A stretch of DNA of 64,000 nt from DATCJA01 sp963814955 (GTDB lineage: Bacteria; Acidobacteriota; Vicinamibacteria; Vicinamibacterales; UBA2999): the NCBI GenBank assembly GCA_963814955.1, contig CAWFEX010000002.1, forward strand, positions 62,001-126,000, written 5' to 3'. The notes beneath the pieces were generated by a model. That model searched no databases and was not told the DNA's origin. It saw only the letters and a list, made by a program, of their open reading frames with translations. The translations under genes and the position numbers were made by a program. Positions 9,223 through 17,767 of the stretch are shown piece by piece (position 1 is the first letter of the stretch; the number at the start of each line of letters is the position of its first letter).

Positions 9223-11038
9223 CCGCTTCGCGTCTCTCCTGCTGTTCACGATTGCTCTCGCCGCCTGCGCGACTTCCGGTGCGCTCCGGTCCGGGAGAAA
9301 TGCCGAGCTTGCCCAGGACTTCGACCGGGCGGTGGTGGAGTACACACGGGCTCTTCAGCAGGATCCCGGGAATCGCGACGCGCGAATGGGCCTCCAGCGA
9401 TCGAGGCTGCGCGCGGCGGTAGACCACTTCTCGCGTGGACGCAGGCATCACGCCCTAGGCCGCCTCGACGAAGCCCTTGTCGAACTGGAACTTGCGGCCG
9501 AGCTCAATCCGGGCGACCCGAACATCGCCGACCTGTTGAGCTCGGTGCGAACCCAGCTGCGAACGAAGGTTGCCGTCGCTCGCGAAGGAAAAACGCAGTT
9601 GGAAACGCTGGTCGAGCGTTCGCGGACCATGCAGCCGTCCGGCTTGGACCTCCCCTCTGATGTGCGCCTGCCGGCCGCGCTGACGTTCCGGGATGCGAGC
9701 GCCCGCGACATTTACACGGCACTTGCCCGCTTTGCCAATCTGAACATCGTCTTCGATCCGCAGTTCCGCGATCAGCCGGTCACGATCGATCTGCGAAACG
9801 CGAGCATCGCGGATGCGTTGACCTCGTTGTCGACGGCGACGCGGAACTTCTACAGAGTGACGGCGCAACGGTCGGTGACGATCATTCCCGATACGCCCGC
9901 CAAGCGAACGGAATACGAGGACGAGATCGTCCGAACGTTCTATCTGAGCAACGCCGACGTCAAGGAGACGCTCGATCTTCTACGCATCGTGATCGACAAC
10001 CGTCGTCTCGCGCCGATCACCGCGACAAACGCTCTGTCGATCAAGGACACTCCCGAAAGAGTGGACGCTGCGGCGCGGCTGATTGCGGCCATCGACAAGG
10101 CGCGACCCGAGGTCGTCATCGACGTCGAGCTGCTCGAAATCGACCGCACACGACTTCTCGAGTACGGCCTTCAGATTGCCTCGCCAGGATCGGCTGGCAT
10201 CAACGGCGTCGCCGATGTCAATCGTGAGGGGCTGACACTCGAGGATCTGCGAAACCTGGACCAGTCCGGTGTGTTCCTGACCAACGTGCCGGCGCTGTTC
10301 TATCGGTTGCTGAAAACAGACAGCAATACGCGAGTTCTGGCGAATCCGCAGTTGCGCGCATCCGAAGGGATGACCGCATCGGCCAGGTTCGGCGAGCGGG
10401 TGCCGGTGCCGGTCACGACATTTGCTCCTATCGCGACAGGGGGCGTCGCGCAGCAACCCATCACGTCGTTCAACTACGAGAACATCGGCGTGAACATCGA
10501 CATCGCGCCTCGCACTCACCACGATGCCGAGGTGTCGCTCGCCCTCAAGATCCTGGTAAGCAGCATCTCGGGGCAGGGATTCGGCGGACTGCCGACGTTC
10601 GGCAACCGCGAAATCAGCACCGTCATCCGCTTGCGGGACGGCGAAACAAACCTCCTTGCCGGTTTGATTCGCGACAACGAGCGGCGTGTTGCCGAGGGAA
10701 TTCCTGGTCTTATCGACTTGCCGGTGATCGGTCACCTTTTCGGGCGCAACGTCCGCGACGTACAGGAAACCGACATCGTCTTGACGCTGACGCCGCACAT
10801 TGTCCGCGTTCTGGACCTGTCTGAGGACGATTTGCGACCTTTCCGTGTTGGTCGTGGTGCCGGGGCCGGCACGGGTGTCATCGATCTGCCGATTCCGGTC
10901 GAGCCACCACCCGGCGCCCAGCCGCCGCCGCCCACGTCGCCACCACCACCCGCGCCCGCGACGCCGTCTCCAGCGATTCCGATTCAGCCGCCGGCGCCGC
11001 AACCCGCGCCAGGACCTCCGCCAGTCGGACTACCGTAA
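9203..11038 (+). CDS. secretin (GspD/PilQ family) lipoprotein with N-terminal TPR repeats
   Basis: A 611-residue product. The signal peptide ends in LAAC (Cys22). Residues of about 30-120 form TPR-like helices (YTRALQQDPGN, ELAAELNPGD). Secretin N domains follow (FRDASARDIYTALARFANLN, then a second from FYLSNADVKETLDLL) and the secretin core spans about 380-560 with NPQLRASEG, ARFGERVPVPV, NIGVNIDIAP and GIPGLIDLPVIGHLF. The final 50 residues are almost pure Pro/Ala. Secretins form the outer-membrane channel of type II secretion or type IV pilus systems; no other gsp or pil gene is in the window, so the system cannot be named. The ATG at 9203 is preferred over an upstream TTG because it starts the lipoprotein signal. 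Confidence 0.85.
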   Translation: MTKLANSRFASLLLFTIALAACATSGALRSGRNAELAQDFDRAVVEYTRALQQDPGNRDARMGLQRSRLRAAVDHFSRGRRHHALGRLDEALVELELAAELNPGDPNIADLLSSVRTQLRTKVAVAREGKTQLETLVERSRTMQPSGLDLPSDVRLPAALTFRDASARDIYTALARFANLNIVFDPQFRDQPVTIDLRNASIADALTSLSTATRNFYRVTAQRSVTIIPDTPAKRTEYEDEIVRTFYLSNADVKETLDLLRIVIDNRRLAPITATNALSIKDTPERVDAAARLIAAIDKARPEVVIDVELLEIDRTRLLEYGLQIASPGSAGINGVADVNREGLTLEDLRNLDQSGVFLTNVPALFYRLLKTDSNTRVLANPQLRASEGMTASARFGERVPVPVTTFAPIATGGVAQQPITSFNYENIGVNIDIAPRTHHDAEVSLALKILVSSISGQGFGGLPTFGNREISTVIRLRDGETNLLAGLIRDNERRVAEGIPGLIDLPVIGHLFGRNVRDVQETDIVLTLTPHIVRVLDLSEDDLRPFRVGRGAGAGTGVIDLPIPVEPPPGAQPPPPTSPPPPAPATPSPAIPIQPPAPQPAPGPPPVGLP

Positions 11039-11054
11039 GGGCTGTAACAAAGCC

Positions 11055-11258
11055 TCAACGGCGAGGCGCAACGCCCTCGTCGTTCGCGCCGCTGGCTGCT
11101 CCCAACGCGGAAACAAGAATGCCATTGCCGCCACCGACCGGCAAGCGGGCGTCGTGACCGAGATACGACTCCTTCATCGAGTTCGACGCGAAATCCCATC
11201 CACAGTCGCATCTCAGAGCTTCGGGAGGATTCAGGAGTCCACACTTTGGACAGTTCAT
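11055..11258 (-). CDS. short zinc-ribbon protein, possibly truncated
   Basis: A 67-residue product opening with CPKCGLLNPPEALRCDCGWDF, a four-cysteine rubredoxin-type ribbon, then SMKESYL. This opening recurs in proteins that continue into a membrane domain, but here the frame runs into low-complexity residues and stops. It is convergent with the secretin gene, with only 16 bases between the stops. It may be a real small protein or the remnant of a longer membrane protein. Confidence 0.5.
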   Translation of the reverse strand: MNCPKCGLLNPPEALRCDCGWDFASNSMKESYLGHDARLPVGGGNGILVSALGAASGANDEGVAPRR

Positions 11259-11309
11259 GCTGCGCCACTAATAAACAGCATCCCGTTTCCTCTTCCAGAA
11301 AGGTCGACC

Positions 11310-12569
11310 CTACTCGATTTTCGCGACCTTGGCTCCAAGCGACTGCAGCCGTTCTACCAGGTGACTGTAGCCGCGCTCGACGATTTCGAGCGGCAGCACA
11401 CGTGTCTGGCCTTCAGCCGCCAGACCGGCGGCGATCAGTGACATTCCAGACCTGATATCCCGGCTGTCGAGCACGCGTCCTCCACGGAGACGCGAGGGAC
11501 CGCTGACGATGATTCGATGGGCGTCGGCCAGGAACAGGTCCGCTCCCATTCCGCTCAATTGCTCGAGCGCGAACAGCCGAAGCTCGTACATCCAGTCGTG
11601 CACCAGGGTGCGGCCCTCGGCTTGCGTCGCAAGCACGGTCACAAGGCTGACGAGGTCACTGGGAAAGGATGGCCACAGGCCGGTGGTGATGCGCCGCACG
11701 GCCTTGGGCATCGAAGGCCGCACCTCGAACACACCATCGCGCATCTCACAGCGAACGTTCATCCGGCGCAACACGGCCGCGACGACTTCTACGTCCATCT
11801 CCCGTGCACCTTCGATATGGATCTCGCCGCCGGTGAGCGCGGCAATGACTGCCCAGCTGCCGGCCTCGATGTAATCACCACCGAGCCGATGCTCGGCGCC
11901 GTGCAGCCGGGGCACGCTTTCGACACGGATCCTGGAGCTCCCGATGCCCGAGAGTCCGACACCCATTTTTTGCAGGAATTCGCACAGCTCGACGACATGC
12001 GGTTCCAGCGCCGCGTGGCGAATGTCAGAGGGACCTCGCGCGGTGGCAGCAGCCAGGAGGGCGGTTTCCGTACCCGTAACGGACGCCTCGTACAGGTACA
12101 TCGACGCCCCTTTCAATCCATCCGGCGCCTCGAGCATGTGATCGTTGCCCGCGCTCTGCTTCGCTCCCATCGCCTCCAGCGCCTCCAAATGCGTGGAAAT
12201 CGATCGGCGCGCGGGAAAATCACCGCCTGGGGGCGCAATGTGCGCGCGGCCGAGGCGCGCGAGCAGAGGCCCCAGAAGCAGCACGGAACCGCGGAGCCGC
12301 CCCACTAGGCCGCGATCCGGAGCGTGTGTTCGCGGGCGTGGCGCACGGATCCGGAGCGTAGTGCTGCCGATGCCGTCCACTTCGGCGCCGAGATCGAGCA
12401 GCAAGCGCGCCATGACTTCAACGTCGCTGATTCGCGGAACGTTCGTGAGGACGCACTCGTCTTCGGTGAGCAGACACGCGGCGAGCAGCGGCAGCGCCGC
12501 ATTCTTGTTCCCTTCGACGGCGACACCGCCCTGCAGCCGGTGCCCGCCCTCTATCAACAATGTCGACAT
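11310..12569 (-). CDS. murA: UDP-N-acetylglucosamine 1-carboxyvinyltransferase (MurA)
   Basis: A 419-residue enzyme that transfers enolpyruvate from PEP to UDP-GlcNAc, the committed step of peptidoglycan synthesis, in the cytosol. Visible: EGNKNAALPLLA with Lys22 and Asn23, LLLGPLLARLG, the substrate loop PPGGDFPARR, FPSDLVSLVTVLATQAEG with the catalytic-base aspartate, and DIRSGMSLIAAGLAAEG near the end. The loop cysteine (Cys115 in E. coli) is Asp117, a natural replacement known from mycobacteria and chlamydiae that keeps activity but removes the fosfomycin target. ATG 12569 follows AGAGGG; a longer in-frame start would add 11 unconserved residues. It is the last gene of the cell-wall block, 35 bases after murB, with a REP hairpin between. 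Confidence 0.92.
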   Translation of the reverse strand: MSTLLIEGGHRLQGGVAVEGNKNAALPLLAACLLTEDECVLTNVPRISDVEVMARLLLDLGAEVDGIGSTTLRIRAPRPRTHAPDRGLVGRLRGSVLLLGPLLARLGRAHIAPPGGDFPARRSISTHLEALEAMGAKQSAGNDHMLEAPDGLKGASMYLYEASVTGTETALLAAATARGPSDIRHAALEPHVVELCEFLQKMGVGLSGIGSSRIRVESVPRLHGAEHRLGGDYIEAGSWAVIAALTGGEIHIEGAREMDVEVVAAVLRRMNVRCEMRDGVFEVRPSMPKAVRRITTGLWPSFPSDLVSLVTVLATQAEGRTLVHDWMYELRLFALEQLSGMGADLFLADAHRIIVSGPSRLRGGRVLDSRDIRSGMSLIAAGLAAEGQTRVLPLEIVERGYSHLVERLQSLGAKVAKIE

Positions 12570-12596
12570 GAATCCCTCTTGTGAGCGCGTCTGTCC

Positions 12597-12621
12597 GCGC
12601 ACGCTAAAGCGTGCGCTCTAC
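12597..12621 (-). repeat. GTAG-type REP hairpin between murB and murA
   Basis: On the minus strand GTAG (12621-12618) precedes the perfect hairpin GCGCACGC-TTTA-GCGTGCGC. The element overlaps the end of murB and supplies its last codons and the TAG stop. It could also attenuate transcription into murA. Confidence 0.75.
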
Positions 12622-13758
12622 ACTGCCCCGTTCCATCAGATACCCAACATCAGCGTCGTCTTCGAAGCCGACGAACACCGGTTCCGGCACGAGCGACACC
12701 CCAAAGCGATCGGCGACGCCCCTTTTGATGCGCGCCGCCAAACGCACCACGTCCCGTGCCGCGGCGCCTCCCCGATTGATGATCGCCAATGGATGCTTGG
12801 ACGAAAGTCCTACTCGCCCGGACTGGTACCCGGCCGAAAAACCGGATCGCTCGATCAGCCATGCGGCCGGTACTTTTATCCCATTCTCGGACATTCGAAA
12901 GCCGGGGACAGCAGCGCCTGAGGCGCGCTCGAGCGCAGCGTGAACATCGGCGGTGACGACGGGATTGAGGAAGAAGGAACCGACGCTGCGCGTGTCGGTG
13001 TCCTCATGATCGATCACCATGCCCTTTCGCCGCCGAATCGCGAGCACCGCTTCCCGTACGTCGCCGAGCGTCGGAGATGATATTCCGCTGCGCTCGATAT
13101 GGCTGATGACATCCGGGTACGTGATCGTGGGCGCGCCCTGGCGGAGCGTGAACCTGACCTCACACACGACAAAGCGCCCCGCGTCTTCGCGCTTGAAGCG
13201 GCTCGTTCGATAGCCAAAACCGCACTCTGCACGCGTGAGCGTGACGAGCCGGCCGGCTGCGTGATCGTACGCCACGACATCCGCAATGCTCTCCGATACA
13301 TCCTGCCCGTAGGCTCCGACGTTCTGAATGGGCGTGGCACCGGTGCTCCCTGGAATCCCCGACAGACATTCCAGACCCGCAAGGTTGTGGTGAACCGCCG
13401 ATGCAACAATGGGATCCCACACCTCGCCGGCGCCGACGCGCATCACCGTGTTGGAACCGTGCGCGCGGAAGTCGACGCCGCCGATGCCCATTTGCAGGAC
13501 CAAGCCATCGATACCACGGTCGGCAATGACAAGATTGCTGCCGCCCCCCATGACGAACAGGGGAAGATTTCTTTCGGCGCACCAGCCGTATGCGGACGGC
13601 ACGTGTTCAACGCTTGTCGCGCGAACGAACCACTGCGCTGCGCCCCCGACGCGAAGCGTGGTCAAAGAGGCGAGCGGCACCCCTGATTGAGGCTGCGGAA
13701 AGACCTCGTCATCCGCCAACGAAAAACCCTTCCTGTTCTCTGAGTGCGGCGATCGCAT
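12604..13758 (-). CDS. murB: UDP-N-acetylenolpyruvoylglucosamine reductase (MurB)
   Basis: A 384-residue FAD enzyme that reduces enolpyruvyl-UDP-GlcNAc to UDP-MurNAc with NADPH, the step after MurA. Visible: LTTLRVGGAAQWF, the FAD loop LPLFVMGGGSNLVIAD, the conserved region GLECLSGIPGSTGATPIQNVGAYGQD, GYRTSRFK, the catalytic serine region SVGSFFLNP (class I) and PAAWLIE. Family length is usual apart from an N-terminal extension of about 20 residues and a short C-terminal tail (VERTL) written by a REP element. The ATG at 13758 overlaps the pxpBC stop by 50 bases, so coupling is likely. Confidence 0.92.
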   Translation of the reverse strand: MRSPHSENRKGFSLADDEVFPQPQSGVPLASLTTLRVGGAAQWFVRATSVEHVPSAYGWCAERNLPLFVMGGGSNLVIADRGIDGLVLQMGIGGVDFRAHGSNTVMRVGAGEVWDPIVASAVHHNLAGLECLSGIPGSTGATPIQNVGAYGQDVSESIADVVAYDHAAGRLVTLTRAECGFGYRTSRFKREDAGRFVVCEVRFTLRQGAPTITYPDVISHIERSGISSPTLGDVREAVLAIRRRKGMVIDHEDTDTRSVGSFFLNPVVTADVHAALERASGAAVPGFRMSENGIKVPAAWLIERSGFSAGYQSGRVGLSSKHPLAIINRGGAAARDVVRLAARIKRGVADRFGVSLVPEPVFVGFEDDADVGYLMERGSVERTL

Positions 13759-15382
13759 CCAGGCGGGTGCATAGTTCGAACGTCACCGAGTCGCCGGGCA
13801 CGAGCTGTCCGGCGCGAAACAGGTCTGCGGTGATCACCACCGCAATCTGCGGATACCCTCCCGTCGTCTGGCGATCGGCCATCAGCAGAATCGGCTGTCC
13901 GGACGGCGGCACCTGCACGGCGCCGACGACGGTTGCATCGGACACCATTTCGCCGCTCCGCTCCGCCTCCGGAAGACTGCCGCCGGTGAGGCGGTAGCCC
14001 ATGCGATCCGACTGCGGCGAAATCGTGAAACGAGTGCGCTGAAGTGTGTCCAGCGCAGACGGATGGAAGTGATCGGACTGCGGTCCCTTCATGACGCGCA
14101 ATCGTGCATCCCGGCCGGCATGGTACTGACGTCCAGGGCGTTGCGTGACCAACGATTGCAGAGGCGCGCCCAGAGGGATGCGGTCTCCGGCTCGCAGCGC
14201 CCGTCCTTCAATGCCCCCCAAACCGCTCATCATGTCCGCCGAACGGCTACCCAGTACGGGCGGCACGGCAATGCCACCATCCACCGCGACATACGCCCGG
14301 GCTCCCGTGCGCCGATCGCCAAAACGAAGCACGCTGCCAGCAGGACACGTCGCGATGCCAGTTGTCGGCAGCGGCAGGCCGTCGAGCGCCGGATTCAGAT
14401 CGGCGCCAGCGATTGCAATCCGTGCAGGATTTTCGAAACGCAACTCCGGACCAAGAATCGTTGCCTCGAGTACCGCAGCGTCGGGTGGGTTACCGACTAG
14501 AGCGTTCGCCAGCCGATGGGCCAACGGATCCATCGGCCCCGATACAGGCACACCGAGATGCTGATAACCCCATCGACCCGAGTCCTGAATAGTTGTGAGC
14601 AGTCCCGGCCGAAGAACCGTGATGTAACGCCTCGCGTCGGAATCGGCGCTCGAAACGTACGTAGTGTCCGGCTTTAGCCGGACCTCAACTCCGGTCCGCC
14701 TGAAGGCGGACACTACGTCTGCCGCAACGACAGGCACGAACCGCACGGTGTCGCCCGGCGCCATCAGTGCCGGTGATGCCCGCTCCGCATCGAACATCTC
14801 GAGCGGAGTCCGACCGATGATCTGCCACCCGCCCGGCGATTCCCGTGGATAGATGCCGGTCTGCCTGCCTGCGATGCCAACCGATCCCGCCGGCACGCGT
14901 GTCCGTGGGACCGGTCGACGCGGTGAGGCAATGGCGCTGTCAACAGCCGCCATGTAAGGAAAGCCGGGAAGAAATCCAAGCATGAAGACGCGATAGAGCT
15001 GCGCGGCGTGCCGTTCGATCACCATTTCCGCCGACAAGCCTGCCCTGTCGGCGACATATCCCAGGTCAGGTCCGGCATCCCCGCCATATACGACCGGCAC
15101 TTCGACGAGCTTGCCTGGCTGTTCAGCCTGCGCGCCGGTGTCCCCGTTTTCCAACGACGCCGCAATGACGGCCGGATCAGCGACAAGCGGGTCGAAAAAG
15201 ACGGCTACTGAGTGAAACGTTGAGACAACGTCACGGACGCCGTGAATTCGTCGGTTCCGGATGGCGTGGGCAATCCGAACAGCGCGTGCATTGAGTTCGA
15301 CGTCGAACTGGTCGGTCCGTGCCGGCGGCCCGGCTCCGAGCTGGAGCAGTATTGCCGAATCGCCTGCGTCACAGATGCGCAC
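13709..15382 (-). CDS. fused 5-oxoprolinase subunits PxpB-PxpC (KipI-KipA)
   Basis: About 557 residues from the GTG at 15382. The first third is PxpB/KipI (VRICDAGDSAILLQLG, HSVAVFFDP, FMLGFLPGFPYMA, PRTRVPAGSVGIAGRQTGIYP). The rest is PxpC/KipA (VLRPGLLTTIQDSGRWGYQHLGVPVSGPMD, GPQSDHF, FTISPQSDRMGYRL). With PxpA these subunits cleave 5-oxoproline to glutamate using ATP; no pxpA is in the window. In most bacteria B and C are separate adjacent genes. The linker (VRLKPDTTYV) is encoded by a double REP element at 14661-14716. The frame is open further upstream into mpl, but the family opening matches the GTG. Its place inside a muropeptide recycling block suggests handling of glutamate-derived by-products, which is inference. 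Confidence 0.85.
   Translation of the reverse strand: MRICDAGDSAILLQLGAGPPARTDQFDVELNARAVRIAHAIRNRRIHGVRDVVSTFHSVAVFFDPLVADPAVIAASLENGDTGAQAEQPGKLVEVPVVYGGDAGPDLGYVADRAGLSAEMVIERHAAQLYRVFMLGFLPGFPYMAAVDSAIASPRRPVPRTRVPAGSVGIAGRQTGIYPRESPGGWQIIGRTPLEMFDAERASPALMAPGDTVRFVPVVAADVVSAFRRTGVEVRLKPDTTYVSSADSDARRYITVLRPGLLTTIQDSGRWGYQHLGVPVSGPMDPLAHRLANALVGNPPDAAVLEATILGPELRFENPARIAIAGADLNPALDGLPLPTTGIATCPAGSVLRFGDRRTGARAYVAVDGGIAVPPVLGSRSADMMSGLGGIEGRALRAGDRIPLGAPLQSLVTQRPGRQYHAGRDARLRVMKGPQSDHFHPSALDTLQRTRFTISPQSDRMGYRLTGGSLPEAERSGEMVSDATVVGAVQVPPSGQPILLMADRQTTGGYPQIAVVITADLFRAGQLVPGDSVTFELCTRLDAIAALREQEGFFVGG
14661..14716 (-). repeat. double GTAG-type REP element inside the pxpB-pxpC linker
   Basis: GTAG, hairpin TGTCCGGC-TTTA-GCCGGAC, a nine-base spacer, hairpin GGTCCGCC-TGAA-GGCGGAC, then CTAC: two arms in opposite orientation bounded by inverted GTAG/CTAC ends. 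It is read in frame as protein between the two enzyme domains. Confidence 0.8.
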
Positions 15383-15431
15383 GCGCGATGCCTCTGCCAG
15401 CCACGGAAACGCGGAGACGCGGAAGAAGCAA

Positions 15432-16829
15432 CTATTCTCCCAGCGCCTGCAGGAGCTTGTGATGGATGCCGCCAAACCCGCCATTCGACATCAGCGCCAC
15501 GACGTCGCCATGCCGGCGCTCGGCGACGATCGTCTTTACGATGTCGTCGATCTGCGGAATGTATCTGGCACGCTGTCCGCGCGCCTGTAGATCCGCAACA
15601 AGCCGCTCCTCTGACAGCCTCTCCGATTCGGGAAGCGAGCTTCGAAACACCGCCGCGACCACCACTTCATCGGCACTGCCGAAGGCGCGCGCAAAGTCGT
15701 CCTGGAATACGCGCCGGCAGGACGAGGCCGACCGTGGTTCGAACACGGCCCAGATGCGCCTGCCCGGATACCCCGCGCGCAGGGCATTGAGCGTTTCGTG
15801 CACTGCGGTCGGGTGATGTGCGAAGTCATCCAGGACGGTGACACCACCGCGGATGCCGACAGTTTCGAGCCGGCGTTTCACGCCCTTGAACATTCGCATA
15901 CCGGCGACGAGCGTCTCGGCCGGAATACCGACCGTGCTGCCTGCCGCAATTGCGGCCAGCGCGTTGCGAACGTTATGTATTCCGAGCAGCGGCGACTGGA
16001 ACCTCCCCACCTCCACGCCAGCGTGATGCACGGTGAAACTCGTGATGCCATCCCGCTGCTCGATGTCGAGCGCCCTCCAGGTCGAGCCGTCGGCCGTTCC
16101 AAACGTTTCGACCGGACTGACGGCAACATCGCGCAGGGCGGCCGCATCGGCGCTGTCGTGACCCAGAAGCAGCATGCCGCTCCGAGGGACGAGGTTCACC
16201 AGCCGCTTGAACGCGAACCGCACCGCATCGAGGTCGGCGTAGATGTCGGCATGGTCGAATTCAATGTTGTTGATGACTGCAATATCAGGGAGATATTTGA
16301 GGAACTTCGCGGTCTTGTCGAAGAATGCGCTGTCGTACTCGTCGCCCTCAATGACAAAGTCCCGCCCGCGGCCGGCCCGATAGCTGGAACCACCGTCTCC
16401 AAAGTTCAGCGCGATGCCACCGACGAGCACCGAAGGGTCGAGATCCGCGTGCGTCAGCAGCCATCCCGTCAACGCCGTGGTGGTCGTCTTCCCGTGGGTA
16501 CCGGCAATGACAATCGACCGCGACGCCCAAAGGAAATGATCGCGGATCGCCTCTGGAAGAGAGCAGTATCGACTCTTCCTTTCGAGGACGGCCTCGAGCT
16601 CGGGGTTGCCTCGAGAGATTGCGTTCCCGACGACCACCAGGTCCAGAGCCGGGTCGATGTGATCGGCCGAAAACGGCGTCAATATCGGAATCTGCTCGGC
16701 GTGAAGAAAATCACTCATCGGCGGGTAGACGTTCTGGTCGGAACCGCCAACCTGATGTCCCTGCCGCTTGAGGAGCGCCGCCACCGTGGCCATGGCGGTG
16801 CCGCAGATGCCGATGAAATGAATCCGCAT
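15432..16829 (-). CDS. mpl: UDP-N-acetylmuramate:L-alanyl-gamma-D-glutamyl-meso-diaminopimelate ligase (Mpl)
   Basis: A 465-residue Mur-ligase-family enzyme. The opening HFIGICGTAMATVAALLKRQGH plus GSDQNVYPPMSDFL and GNAISRGNPELEA is the Mpl variant rather than MurC. The ATP loop is AGTHGKTTTTALT; ENNI-type and HHP motifs are present as NNIEFDHADIY and DDFAHHPTAV. Mpl joins recycled L-Ala-D-Glu-mDAP tripeptide directly to UDP-MurNAc in the cytosol, bypassing MurC, MurD and MurE. The ATG at 16829 shares its A with the ldcA stop (TGATG), so the genes are translationally coupled. A longer in-frame start would add 28 Arg-rich residues unlike the family. Confidence 0.9.
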   Translation of the reverse strand: MRIHFIGICGTAMATVAALLKRQGHQVGGSDQNVYPPMSDFLHAEQIPILTPFSADHIDPALDLVVVGNAISRGNPELEAVLERKSRYCSLPEAIRDHFLWASRSIVIAGTHGKTTTTALTGWLLTHADLDPSVLVGGIALNFGDGGSSYRAGRGRDFVIEGDEYDSAFFDKTAKFLKYLPDIAVINNIEFDHADIYADLDAVRFAFKRLVNLVPRSGMLLLGHDSADAAALRDVAVSPVETFGTADGSTWRALDIEQRDGITSFTVHHAGVEVGRFQSPLLGIHNVRNALAAIAAGSTVGIPAETLVAGMRMFKGVKRRLETVGIRGGVTVLDDFAHHPTAVHETLNALRAGYPGRRIWAVFEPRSASSCRRVFQDDFARAFGSADEVVVAAVFRSSLPESERLSEERLVADLQARGQRARYIPQIDDIVKTIVAERRHGDVVALMSNGGFGGIHHKLLQALGE

Positions 16830-17764
16830 CAGGAGACGGGCGACTCCTCGACGATGACGGACGCAGGCGCCGTCTGGACGCGGACGCGCACGCCGAGAGG
16901 CAGAGTCCAGCACGGCCCCCTTGTGTGGCCCGACGGAAACCCCATGAGGACAGGACCGTTGAAATCGCGCGCAAGAACGCGGACGACATCAACAACGGAC
17001 GGGGTCTCGCCGGCACCGCAACCGCGCATTTCCCCAAAAACAAGTCCCCGCGCGCGCGCAAGGATGCCGCTCTGCTGCAGCTGGGTCAGCATGCGATCGA
17101 TGCGGTACGGACGCTCGTTCACATCCTCGAGAAACAGGATGCAGTCGTCTGGCGGGTTGAACGCGAACCGGGTTCCGAGCGACCCCACGAGCTGCGTGAT
17201 CGTGCCGCCGAAAAGGATTCCCGCCGCTTCTCCTGACCGCACTACCGTGAGCCCATCGGGGTTCAGCTGCAGGCCCTGCCCCTGCCCTCGCATGAGCCGC
17301 AGAAACGAATTCGAATCGTACCCCTGCTCGCCGCGGGCAAGCCGCCGTTCCAGCATTGGACCGTGTAGCGCCGTCACTCCGCACTGGCAGGTGAGCCACG
17401 ACAAGAGCGACGTGTTGTCGCTATATCCGATGAACAGCTTCGGAGTCTGCTGTGCTGCCCAGGAATCGAATATTGGGAGAAGCTGCACGCTCCCGTACCC
17501 TCCGCGAACTGCGATCAACGCCGCGATGTCAGGATCCGACCAGGCGCGCATGAACGCGGAGGCGCGAGTTTCGGCTGAACCGGACGTGAACAGTGCAGTC
17601 TCGAAGATCGAGTCGTCGTATTCCGGTTCGTACCCGAGGCGACGCAGCTCCGCCACGCCCCGATCCAGTTCGTCGCGTGCAAATGCACTGGCTGGCGACA
17701 CAACCGCGATGCGGTCGCCCGGCTGCACGGCGGGAGGCTTTACCATTGGAACCGCGCCCCTCAT
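16829..17764 (-). CDS. ldcA: LD-carboxypeptidase, peptidase family S66
   Basis: A 311-residue cytosolic serine peptidase that removes the terminal D-Ala from recycled murein tetrapeptide and gives the tripeptide used by Mpl. Visible: GDRIAVVSPAS, RGGYGSVQLLP, the nucleophile region FIGYSDNTSLL (Ser), the catalytic Glu in LFLEDVNERPYRIDRML and the catalytic His in FPSGHTRG. Length is usual. An in-frame ATG six codons downstream is also possible. It lies 3 bases after nagZ and overlaps mpl by one base, an order that follows the recycling pathway. Confidence 0.9.
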   Translation of the reverse strand: MRGAVPMVKPPAVQPGDRIAVVSPASAFARDELDRGVAELRRLGYEPEYDDSIFETALFTSGSAETRASAFMRAWSDPDIAALIAVRGGYGSVQLLPIFDSWAAQQTPKLFIGYSDNTSLLSWLTCQCGVTALHGPMLERRLARGEQGYDSNSFLRLMRGQGQGLQLNPDGLTVVRSGEAAGILFGGTITQLVGSLGTRFAFNPPDDCILFLEDVNERPYRIDRMLTQLQQSGILARARGLVFGEMRGCGAGETPSVVDVVRVLARDFNGPVLMGFPSGHTRGPCWTLPLGVRVRVQTAPASVIVEESPVS

Positions 17765-17767
17765 GTC

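Noticed and set aside
11055..11258. Pseudogene of a larger membrane protein
   Set aside because: The expected membrane part is not found in any of the nearby frames, so I left it as a short CDS with low confidence.
12597..12621. Simple rho-independent terminator
   Set aside because: No U-tract follows the hairpin, and the same GTAG-hairpin design occurs inside coding sequence elsewhere.
15432..16913. mpl beginning at 16913
   Set aside because: The extra 28 residues are Arg-rich and lie over ldcA; the TGATG junction and the HFIGICGT opening support 16829.
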